NCBI RefSeq assembly: GCF_002441655.1
Contig: NZ_JXJU01000002.1
Location: forward strand, 1-64,000
DNA: 64,000 bases
Origin: Lactococcus fujiensis JCM 16395
GTDB lineage: Bacteria > Bacillota > Bacilli > Lactobacillales > Streptococcaceae
Direction: 5' to 3'
Part shown: piece by piece, positions 56,669 through 64,000 of the stretch
How the letters are laid out: each line of letters begins with the position of its first letter
Numbering within the stretch: position 1 is the stretch's first letter
Program-made: the position numbers and the translations under genes
The notes under the pieces: generated by a model
What the model saw: only the letters and a program-made list of their open reading frames with translations
Databases searched by the model: none
Told to the model about the DNA's origin: nothing

Positions 56669-58582
56669 TTGGAAATTAAAGATTTATTAAAAAAAGAGGT
56701 CATGATTCTTGACCTGCAAGCTACAACTAAACTTGCTGCCATTGATGAAATGGTTAACAAATTAGTTGAAACAGGCTATGTCACAGATTTTGAAACTTTC
56801 AAATCTGGCATTTTAGCTCGCGAAGCTCAAACTTCAACTGGGCTTGGTGAAGGCATTGCTATGCCGCATTCAAAAAATGCTGCAGTCAAAGAAGCGGTGG
56901 TTCTTTTTGCTCGGAGTGCAAATGGAGTAGACTACGCTTCTCTTGATGGACAACCTGTCAATCTCTTCTTCATGATTGCTGCACCCGAAGGAGCAAATGA
57001 CACTCATTTGGCCGCTCTTGCTGAACTCTCAAAATTCCTTTTGCAAGATGGCTTTAAAGAAAAATTGTTGGCGGCAAAATCAGCTGAAGAAGTTTCCGGA
57101 TTGTTCACGAAACAGGACGAAATAGAAGTTGCTCTGACCGTCAGCACGGACAAATATTTAGTGGCTGTAACAGCTTGTACAACTGGGATTGCACATACCT
57201 ATATGGCAGAGGAATCTTTGAAGAAGACAGCTGCCAAAATGGGAATCGGTATTAAAGTAGAAACAAATGGGGCCAAAGGTGTTGACCATAAATTGACTGC
57301 TGCTGATATTGCAAAAGCAGATGGTGTTATCATTGCAGCGGATAAAAAAGTAGACATGAACCGTTTTTCTGGTAAACATTTAATCTCACGTCCAGTAGCT
57401 GAAGGAATTCGTCATCCGGAAGAACTTATTAATGCAGCATTGGCTGGCTCAGCTCCGATTTTCCATGGTGACGGAGAAGCAGTTGCCTCTGATGATAATG
57501 GTGAAAAACAGGGCTTAGGTAAAGCCTTCTATAAACATTTAATGGGTGGCGTATCAGCAATGTTGCCATTCGTTGTCGGTGGTGGGATTCTTATTGCCCT
57601 CGCCTTCTTGATTGACCAATCTATGGGGGTTCCTAAGGATCAACTGGCAAATCTTGGTGTTTATCATCCAATCGCTGCTTACTTTAAAAATATTGGTGGA
57701 GCCGCATTTGCTTTCATGCTTCCCGTTTTGGCTGGATTTATCGCCAATTCAATTGCTGACCGTCCTGGCCTTGTAGCTGGTTTTGTAGCTGGCTCAATGG
57801 CTTCATCAGGGATGGCGTTCGGAAAATTAGATGCTGCTAAAATGATTCCTTCTGGTTTCTTAGGTGCATTGGTAGGTGGTTTCGTTGCTGGTGGTGTAAT
57901 TCTTTTGCTCCGCAAAGTATTCTCTAAATTACCTAAATCACTTGAAGGAATCAAAGCAATTCTCCTTTACCCACTTCTTGGAACATTTATAACAGGTGTT
58001 ATTATGTTGTTCATCAACATTCCTATGGCTGACTTCAATGTTGGACTTAGCAACTTCTTGAACAGCTTAAATGGTTCATCTGCCTTATTACTTGGTCTTG
58101 TTGTTGGTGGAATGATGGCGATTGACCTCGGTGGTCCGATTAATAAAGCCGCCTATATTTTTGCGACAGGAACACTTGCTTCAACAGTTGCCTCAGGTGG
58201 TTCAGTAATCATGGCCAGCGTCATGGCTGGTGGTATGGTTCCACCACTTGCAACAACAGTTGCCGTTCTTTTGTTCAAAAATAAATTTACAAAAGAAGAA
58301 CGTTCATCAGGTCTGACAAATATCGTAATGGGCTTGTCCTTCATTACAGAAGGTTCGATTCCATTTGCAGCATCAGATCCAGCTCGTGCGATTCCTTCAT
58401 TCTTTGTTGGTGCAGCAGTAGCAGGGGGCTTAACCGGTCTTGCAGACATCAAATTGATGGCTCCACATGGTGGAATCTTCGTTCTTGCACTTACAAATAA
58501 CCCCTTCATGTATCTCCTCTTTATTTTGATTGGTGCAGTTATTTCAGGAGTATTGTTCGGCGCATTGAAAAAATCAAAATAA
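56669..58582 (+). CDS. fruA: PTS fructose transporter subunit IIABC
   Basis: 637-aa PTS permease that imports fructose and phosphorylates it at carbon 1. Domain EIIA (residues 1-150) carries phospho-His67 in GEGIAMPHSKN. EIIB (about 162-262) carries Cys170 in AVTACTTGIAHTYMAE. EIIC (about 285-637) is membrane-embedded with FVVGGGILIALAF and FITEGSIPFAASDP. The start is TTG 56669 behind AGGAGG (56657-56662); the in-frame extension to 56603 has no ribosome-binding site. Confidence 0.95.
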   Translation: MEIKDLLKKEVMILDLQATTKLAAIDEMVNKLVETGYVTDFETFKSGILAREAQTSTGLGEGIAMPHSKNAAVKEAVVLFARSANGVDYASLDGQPVNLFFMIAAPEGANDTHLAALAELSKFLLQDGFKEKLLAAKSAEEVSGLFTKQDEIEVALTVSTDKYLVAVTACTTGIAHTYMAEESLKKTAAKMGIGIKVETNGAKGVDHKLTAADIAKADGVIIAADKKVDMNRFSGKHLISRPVAEGIRHPEELINAALAGSAPIFHGDGEAVASDDNGEKQGLGKAFYKHLMGGVSAMLPFVVGGGILIALAFLIDQSMGVPKDQLANLGVYHPIAAYFKNIGGAAFAFMLPVLAGFIANSIADRPGLVAGFVAGSMASSGMAFGKLDAAKMIPSGFLGALVGGFVAGGVILLLRKVFSKLPKSLEGIKAILLYPLLGTFITGVIMLFINIPMADFNVGLSNFLNSLNGSSALLLGLVVGGMMAIDLGGPINKAAYIFATGTLASTVASGGSVIMASVMAGGMVPPLATTVAVLLFKNKFTKEERSSGLTNIVMGLSFITEGSIPFAASDPARAIPSFFVGAAVAGGLTGLADIKLMAPHGGIFVLALTNNPFMYLLFILIGAVISGVLFGALKKSK

Positions 58583-58602
58583 AAATAAATTGGCAAAATA
58601 AA

Positions 58603-58629
58603 AAAGTAGCGTAAGCTACTTTTTTTTTA
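58603..58629 (+). terminator. Terminator after fruA
   Basis: AAAGTAGC (58603-58610), loop GTAA, GCTACTTT (58615-58622), then T run. Confidence 0.85.
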
Positions 58630-58930
58630 CTAATAAATTTCAGTTCAAATTTCTGAATTGAAACATAATATTTTGTAGGCGATGTAAAATAACGATTATT
58701 AATTATTTAATACATTTTGTTTTGAAATTTTGTCCTTTAATAGTAATAAATAATTGCAAATATTAAATATTAACTAAAATATTAATAAATATATTAAAAA
58801 ATTTGAAAAATATTAATTTATCGCTTGCGTTTTAAGAAAATTTTAAGTAAAATATAAAACATAGTAATTTTCAGACAATTTAACGAAATGAGACTTACTT
58901 AAAATCTGGATCAATTTTTGGAGGAAATAA
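58630..58930 (+). promoter_or_regulatory. AT-rich leader of peptide transporter operon with CodY box
   Basis: A 300-bp gene-free, very AT-rich stretch. AATTTTCAGACAATT at 58866-58880 matches the CodY consensus AATTTTCWGAAAATT at 14 of 15 positions. It lies about 50 bp before the binding-protein gene, just after a TATAAA-like -10. A weaker inverted repeat, TTTCAGTTC and GAATTGAAA, is at about 58640-58665. Repeated TATTAA words fill 58740-58820. GGAGG precedes the ATG at 58931. Confidence 0.7.
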
Positions 58931-60937
58931 ATGAAAAAAGCTAAAATTATTGGAATTTCAGCTGTCGCACTATCATCTGCGGTACTATTGGCTGCTTGTG
59001 GAAACAATAGTAGTTCAACAAGTAAATCTAGTGATGGCCCAACAAAATATACTTATGTTTATTCGACAGACCCAACCACAATGGATTATTTGGCTACTAA
59101 CCAAGCAGTAAATTCAACCATTTATTCGAATTTTGAAGATGGTCTTATGGAAAATGACCCGGATGGAAATTATGTTGGAGCACTTGCAAAATCTTGGTCT
59201 GTCTCTGCTGATGGAAAGACTTATACCTACAAGCTACGCAGTGGTGTCAACTGGGTACAAGCGGATGGCTCAACCTATGCACCTGTAAAAGCCTCAGATT
59301 TCGTAACAGGAATGAAGCACGCTGTTTCAGCAAAATCAACAATGCTCTACTTGGTTCAACCATTGATTGAAGGCTTGGATGACTATGTCAATGGTAAAAC
59401 AAAAGACTTTTCAAAAGTTGGGATTGTGGCAGATGACAAAGCGGGAACAGTAAGTTATCATTTGACGCAGCCTGCATCATATTGGAATTCATTAACAACT
59501 TATTCGATTTTATTCCCTGTCAATGCTGATTTCTTGGCAAGTAAAGGAGAAAATTTCGGAAATGTATCATCACCGGATAATATTCTCTATTCCGGTCCGT
59601 ATACCTTGTCAAACTTCACTTCTAAATCTGTTATTGAGATGAAGGCTAATCCATCCTATTGGGACAAAAAGAATGTTCACGTCAAATCAGTAAAATTGAA
59701 TTACAACGATGGATCGCAACCAAGCGCTCTCTTCACTCAATTTGATAAAGGAGTGTATACACAAGCAACTGTCTATCCAAATGATTCATCATATAAACAA
59801 GTTCTCAAAAATTACAAAGATGACGTGACATACGGATTGACGGGTGCAACAACCTATAACATCACCTTTAACTTAAACCGTGAATCTTACAAATTGACGA
59901 AAAAGACTGATTCAGCTGAAAAAGAATCAACTAAAAAAGCAATTCTCAACCGTGATTTCCGTGCTGCCATTAGCTATGCTTTGAACCGCGAAGATTATCT
60001 TGCGCAGGTCTCCGGCAAAACAGGAGCGGTCAATAAAGTTCGTAATAGTCTTGTTCCAACAACATTTGTCAATATTGATGGTAAGCCTTATGGAGATACA
60101 GTTAAATCTACGCTTGACAGTCTTGATTCATCAGTTTGGAAAGACACAAATATCAATACAGGAAATAATTCGGCATTTAATCCAACCGTTGCAAAAGCAG
60201 AATTTGCCAAAGCCAAAACTGCTCTTGAAAAAGAAGGTGTTAAGTTCCCAATTCATTTGGATCTCCCACAAGATCAAAGTGGTACCTTGTTGATTAACCA
60301 AGCAAAATCACTGAAAGAATCGGTTGAGTCAACACTTGGTAAAGAAAATGTAGTCATTGATTTGAATCTTGCCGATCAAGATGCGTATTATGCAGCAACT
60401 TATATGGCAACTTCAGGGGCTCAATCAGACTTTGATATTTCATCTGCTTCAGGTTGGGGACCAGACTACATTGATCCATCGACTTACTTGAATATCTATG
60501 ATAGTCGACATGGAGATATGCTTCAAACACTTGGTTTAATTGGCACAGACAGCCAACCATCTAGTGCATCACAAACTGTAGCAATCAAGGCTGTAGGGCT
60601 TGAAAAATATGATTCACTACTAGATGAAGCCGCTAAATATACTGATACAAAAGATTTAGACAAACGTTACACTGCATATGCTAAAGCAGAAGCAGAATTA
60701 CTCAATAGCTTCATTCAAATCCCAGTTCAAGCCGATGGTGGACTTCCAGGTCTTTCAAAAACGGTTCCGTTCACTGGTGCATATGGACAAGCAGGAGTAA
60801 TGAATCGGTCAAGTGGTCGTTTTAAATTTGTAAAATTACAAGACGATGTCGTTTCACAAACGCAATACGATAAAGCACTTAAAACATTTAAGAAAGCCAA
60901 TGAAAAGGCTACTACACTTGATGAAACAAAAGACTAA
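58931..60937 (+). CDS. Peptide ABC transporter substrate-binding lipoprotein
   Basis: 668-aa OppA/DppA-family lipoprotein (SBP_bac_5). A signal sequence ends in the lipobox LLAAC with lipidated Cys23, followed by a Ser/Asn-rich linker. Binding-domain features include YVYSTDPTTMDYLATNQAV near the N-terminus and NRDFRAAISYALNREDYLAQ in the middle. It is longer than Gram-negative OppA, as lactococcal versions are. Gene order (binding protein, two permeases, ATPase) resembles the lactococcal Opt/Dpp systems more than the L. lactis opp operon, where oppA is last. CodY control is likely from the upstream box. Confidence 0.9.
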   Translation: MKKAKIIGISAVALSSAVLLAACGNNSSSTSKSSDGPTKYTYVYSTDPTTMDYLATNQAVNSTIYSNFEDGLMENDPDGNYVGALAKSWSVSADGKTYTYKLRSGVNWVQADGSTYAPVKASDFVTGMKHAVSAKSTMLYLVQPLIEGLDDYVNGKTKDFSKVGIVADDKAGTVSYHLTQPASYWNSLTTYSILFPVNADFLASKGENFGNVSSPDNILYSGPYTLSNFTSKSVIEMKANPSYWDKKNVHVKSVKLNYNDGSQPSALFTQFDKGVYTQATVYPNDSSYKQVLKNYKDDVTYGLTGATTYNITFNLNRESYKLTKKTDSAEKESTKKAILNRDFRAAISYALNREDYLAQVSGKTGAVNKVRNSLVPTTFVNIDGKPYGDTVKSTLDSLDSSVWKDTNINTGNNSAFNPTVAKAEFAKAKTALEKEGVKFPIHLDLPQDQSGTLLINQAKSLKESVESTLGKENVVIDLNLADQDAYYAATYMATSGAQSDFDISSASGWGPDYIDPSTYLNIYDSRHGDMLQTLGLIGTDSQPSSASQTVAIKAVGLEKYDSLLDEAAKYTDTKDLDKRYTAYAKAEAELLNSFIQIPVQADGGLPGLSKTVPFTGAYGQAGVMNRSSGRFKFVKLQDDVVSQTQYDKALKTFKKANEKATTLDETKD

Positions 60938-60948
60938 ATAATTTGTAT

Positions 60949-60994
60949 AATTCAGATGCCTCCTCATCCCTCTTGGAGGCATTTGAATTGTTTT
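60949..60994 (+). terminator. Hairpin between binding protein and permease genes
   Basis: AATTCAGATGCCTCC (60949-60963) pairs with GGAGGCATTTGAATT (60975-60989) with one wobble, followed by GTTTTTGG. It can act as a partial terminator or an RNA-stabilising hairpin, favouring expression of the binding protein over the membrane genes. Confidence 0.7.
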
Positions 60995-61080
60995 TGGAAA
61001 AATAAATTTTTTCAATAATTTTGAAAATTTAATATTAAAGTTTAGAAATTGAACTTTTAGGCATATTAGAGGAATTCATT

Positions 61081-62574
61081 ATGTTAAGATATACGCTTGG
61101 ACGCATTTTTCGAGGGATTGTTTCGATTTTTCTTGTGACGACATTGACTTATATGCTCGTTTACACGTTAATTCCACGCCATATGGTGTTTAATAACGAT
61201 CCTAATTATAATAAAATTGCATCCGTCCCTGATAAGAGAACTGATTATGAAAATACAGTCTATGATAAAATTGGCTATATTGAATATTTAAATACACGAG
61301 AACTTTCTCAGAAGGCTGAGAAGGTGAACTCAACGGTTACGACGAAAGTTAACAAGAAAAATAAGGCGATTTTTGAGAAGTGGGCAAAGGAAGCAGGCTC
61401 AGGTTGGAAAATCCAACAGATGCCGAATTCAAAAGCATTTTTTGCTACCCGTGAGATACCTTTGTACGAACGTGTTGGACGATTTTACGGTCAAATGATT
61501 CAAATAGACCATATTTGGAATGTTCAAGACAAATCAAATCCTGATTTGAAACGTGGTTACCAATTGACAACAAAAGGTGGATTAGCGCTTGAAGCTAGTG
61601 GAACCAAATACAAATATCAACTTTATGTGGATGGTAAATTCCCTTATATTCACCAAAATGTCGTCCATCTTTATTTGGGTGAATCTTTCCCCACCTACGA
61701 TGGACAAGGAATTTTGCAAGTTATTGAACAAGGCCAAGGCGAAACAGTCTTGAGCACTGTTCAATTTCCTAAAGGTGAAATGATGTCATCTGCTAATATT
61801 CATACGGCTCAATATCAAAGTCCAAGCAAAACAGATGCACCAACAAAAGCGAAATTTGGCGATGATCCCTATTCAATGACCCAAAATAATTATGCTGATC
61901 CATCAATGATTGGGACATCATTCTTAATTGGTACCATTGCCCTGGTAATTGTCTACGCGCTTGGAATTCCCTTATCGATATTATTTGCGCGGAAAAAGGG
62001 GACTTGGATTGACGGCATTGGAAATGGAATTATTATTTTATCCATTGCCCTTCCAAGTATTGCCTTTGTCTATTTCCTTCAATTTATTGGGGGAGGAATT
62101 GGCTTACCAACGCTCTTCCCTGATTTAGGAGCGCACAATATCCTTTCTTATGTTTTACCAGTGTTTATTTTGTCTGCCTTATCTTTGGGAGGAACAATTC
62201 AATGGATTCGCCGCTTTATGATTGACCAGTCTTTGAGTGATTACGTTCGTTTTGCACGGGCAAAAGGATTATCTGAACAACAAATTTCAAATGGTCATAT
62301 TATGAAAAATGCGCTTATTCCGATTGTTCAAGGAATCCCAGGGTCAATAATTGCCTCGATTGGAGGGGCTACGGTTACAGAGACAATCTTTAACGTGCCA
62401 GGGATGGGTAAACTTTTACCGGCTGCAATTTTATCACATAATAATGCCTTGGTAGTAGGGTTGACTTTTATTTTCACTTCAACAGCGGTAATTGCTTTAA
62501 TTCTTGGGGACTTGTTAATGACCATAGTAGACCCTCGAATTAATCTGTCTGTAAAGCGAGGTAAAAACAAATGA
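61081..62574 (+). CDS. Peptide ABC transporter permease (OppB-like, long form)
   Basis: 497-aa inner-membrane permease. One N-terminal helix (about residues 10-30) is followed by a 240-residue extracytoplasmic insertion, then five helices from about 280 to the end with the EAA-type ATPase contact ARAKGLSEQQISNGHIMKNALIP. The insertion is characteristic of long OppB-type permeases in lactic acid bacteria. Weak AGAGG precedes the ATG. Its stop overlaps the next permease gene by four bases. Confidence 0.88.
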   Translation: MLRYTLGRIFRGIVSIFLVTTLTYMLVYTLIPRHMVFNNDPNYNKIASVPDKRTDYENTVYDKIGYIEYLNTRELSQKAEKVNSTVTTKVNKKNKAIFEKWAKEAGSGWKIQQMPNSKAFFATREIPLYERVGRFYGQMIQIDHIWNVQDKSNPDLKRGYQLTTKGGLALEASGTKYKYQLYVDGKFPYIHQNVVHLYLGESFPTYDGQGILQVIEQGQGETVLSTVQFPKGEMMSSANIHTAQYQSPSKTDAPTKAKFGDDPYSMTQNNYADPSMIGTSFLIGTIALVIVYALGIPLSILFARKKGTWIDGIGNGIIILSIALPSIAFVYFLQFIGGGIGLPTLFPDLGAHNILSYVLPVFILSALSLGGTIQWIRRFMIDQSLSDYVRFARAKGLSEQQISNGHIMKNALIPIVQGIPGSIIASIGGATVTETIFNVPGMGKLLPAAILSHNNALVVGLTFIFTSTAVIALILGDLLMTIVDPRINLSVKRGKNK

Positions 62575-63512
62575 CAAATAAACAGATTAAAGATTTATCA
62601 CAAGATATGTTTGAACTGACAAAATATGATGAACTAGAATCAGAACGAATTGATTCTCCCGTTTATTCATATTGGCGCTCTGTATTCCGCAAGTTTTTTA
62701 GTTCAAAATTGACCATCGTGATGTTAATCATCATGCTCATTATCGTCTTGTTGAGTTTTATTCAACCCATGTTTTCAGGTTATAGTTTTATGAACACGGG
62801 CAATATCAATGATTTTTCGGCACGCTATAACCCACCAAGTTTAAAATATTGGTTTGGAACGGATTCAAATGGGCAAAGCTTATTCGATGCGGTATGGGCT
62901 GGTGCTAGAACATCCATTTTGATCGGCTTTTTGGCCACAATAATTACGACTATTTTGGGTGTTGTTGTAGGTGCCATTTGGGGGAACTCGCCGAAAATTG
63001 ACCGGTTCATGCTCGAGGTTTACAATGTGATCAGTAATGTCCCCACTTTATTGATTGTCATGGTTCTATCCTTCTCTTTTGGGAATGGATTTTGGAATTT
63101 ACTCTTCGCGATGACCGCAACCTCGTGGCTTGGAACAGCTTACTTCATACGAGTTCAGGTTATGATTATTCGCGACCGTGAATATAATTTGGCCTCTAAG
63201 ACATTAGGAACAAAAACATGGCATCTAGTGACAAAAAATACTTTGCCATTTATGGTTTCAGTCATCATGACAATGGCATCGACATCACTTCCTGGGTTTA
63301 TTGGTTATGAAGTGTTCTTGAGCTTCTTGGGAATTGGATTATCAGCTGATACCCCTTCATTGGGACGGATGATTTCGCAGTATTCAAACAATATGACCAA
63401 TGATTCCTATTTGTTCTGGATTCCTGTTTTCATTTTGGCACTGATCACCATGGCACTCTTCTTAGTAGGACAGTCACTCGCAGATGCATCTGATCCAAAA
63501 ACCCATTTGTAA
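62571..63512 (+). CDS. Peptide ABC transporter permease (OppC-like)
   Basis: 313-aa permease partner with an N-terminal cytoplasmic arm, one helix near residue 45-65, the OppC hallmark YWFGTDSNGQSLFDAVWAGA, and five more helices. The EAA loop reads ASKTLGTKTWHLVTKNTLP. It overlaps the OppB-like gene (ATGA) and is followed after 11 bp by the ATPase gene. Confidence 0.9.
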   Translation: MTNKQIKDLSQDMFELTKYDELESERIDSPVYSYWRSVFRKFFSSKLTIVMLIIMLIIVLLSFIQPMFSGYSFMNTGNINDFSARYNPPSLKYWFGTDSNGQSLFDAVWAGARTSILIGFLATIITTILGVVVGAIWGNSPKIDRFMLEVYNVISNVPTLLIVMVLSFSFGNGFWNLLFAMTATSWLGTAYFIRVQVMIIRDREYNLASKTLGTKTWHLVTKNTLPFMVSVIMTMASTSLPGFIGYEVFLSFLGIGLSADTPSLGRMISQYSNNMTNDSYLFWIPVFILALITMALFLVGQSLADASDPKTHL

Positions 63513-63523
63513 AGGAGCGGATT

Positions 63524-64000
63524 ATGACAGAAAAGAAAAAAATTATTGAAGCTAAAAATATCTCTGTTCAATTTCGCGTTCGTAATCGCTATTTAACAGC
63601 GATTCGTGATGTTTCGGTTGACTTATACGACGGCGAAGTCCTTGCCATTGTGGGCGAATCTGGATCAGGAAAATCCGTCTTTACTAAAACTTTTACAGGA
63701 ATGTTGGAAGAAAATGGGCATATTTCTGAGGGAACAATTCTTTATAATGGACAAGATTTAGCGCAAATCAAGTCTAATGATGAATGGGCCAAAATTCGTG
63801 GGGGCGAAATTGCAACAATTTTTCAGGATCCAATGACTTCACTTAATCCGATTTTGACCATTGGTAAACAAATTGTTGAAGTGATTGAAAAGCATCAAAA
63901 GATCAAAGGTGAAAAAGCCAAACAAATTGCCATTGACCTCATGAAAAAAGTGGGGATTCCTGAAGCCGAAAAACGTTTTTCGGATTATCCATTCGAATAT
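63524..64000 (+). CDS. Peptide ABC transporter ATP-binding protein (OppD-like), cut by window end
   Basis: The first 159 codons are visible. Walker A is GESGSGKS (residues 44-51) and the Q-loop region is TIFQDPMTSLNPILTIG, both typical of OppD/DppD. AAAGGAG precedes the ATG. The gene continues beyond the window; a second ATPase (OppF-like) would be expected next. Confidence 0.9.
   Translation, partial: MTEKKKIIEAKNISVQFRVRNRYLTAIRDVSVDLYDGEVLAIVGESGSGKSVFTKTFTGMLEENGHISEGTILYNGQDLAQIKSNDEWAKIRGGEIATIFQDPMTSLNPILTIGKQIVEVIEKHQKIKGEKAKQIAIDLMKKVGIPEAEKRFSDYPFEY

Overview
The window is about 64 kb of low-GC chromosomal DNA, almost certainly from a Lactococcus (Lactobacillales). Several things point there: an HdiR-type self-cleaving repressor next to umuC, a LiaF-like/CesS/CesR cell-envelope stress operon, the hrcA-grpE-dnaK operon with CIRCE sites, rodA near gyrB, DUF4059-trxB-secG-rnr, fruR-fruK-fruA, menA, and a peptide ABC operon preceded by a CodY-type box. 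The species cannot be fixed from sequence reading alone. I saw no rRNA, tRNA, CRISPR array, insertion sequence or prophage.

Layout. 0.1-2.8 kb: damage-response operon (hdiR, umuC, yolD). 2.8-7.9 kb: TetR regulator divergent from a YhgE/Pip membrane protein, a DUF59 Fe-S factor, a quinone-type oxidoreductase and a small gene broken by TGA. 8-10.3 kb: envelope-stress operon. 10.4-14.4 kb: HAD phosphatase, cyclophilin, S1 protein, TVP38 membrane protein, rodA. 14.4-20.8 kb: mixed region with a basic small ORF, an ABC-F protein, a DMT exporter, TetR plus a disulfide oxidoreductase broken by an in-frame TAA, a HAD protein and a decayed membrane-protein gene. 20.9-27 kb: gyrB, azlCD, and a MarR-controlled MFS/DUF4811 drug-efflux operon. 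27-34.3 kb: RpiR regulator and purine nucleoside genes deoB and deoD, separated by a GyrI-like/arsenate-reductase-like/zinc-ribbon cassette, then an ASCH protein and fhs. 34.4-46.7 kb: NlpC/P60 hydrolase, trxB, secG, rnr, isochorismatase-type hydrolase, secreted phosphodiesterase-like protein, membrane-anchored nuclease, MATE, menA, phosphatase. 46.7-50.8 kb: heat-shock operon with two CIRCEs and a GNAT gene between grpE and dnaK. 51-53.6 kb: AT-rich island with a decayed radical-SAM maturase gene, a PqqD/RRE-like gene and a MATE exporter, which looks like the remnant of a peptide-modification system. 53.7-58.6 kb: M20 amidohydrolase and the fructose operon. 58.9 kb to the end: peptide ABC transporter (binding protein, two permeases, first half of an ATPase).

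The points that most deserve a second look are the decayed radical-SAM/PqqD/MATE island; a fructose-operon regulator that seems to start at ATT behind a perfect Shine-Dalgarno; a recurring pattern of extended -10 promoters placed so that the mRNA would begin at or next to the start codon; and a symmetric set of four TTCTTGA heptamers upstream of the nuclease gene. Several gene starts were moved downstream of the longest open frame because ribosome-binding sites or promoter positions required it; each case is noted.
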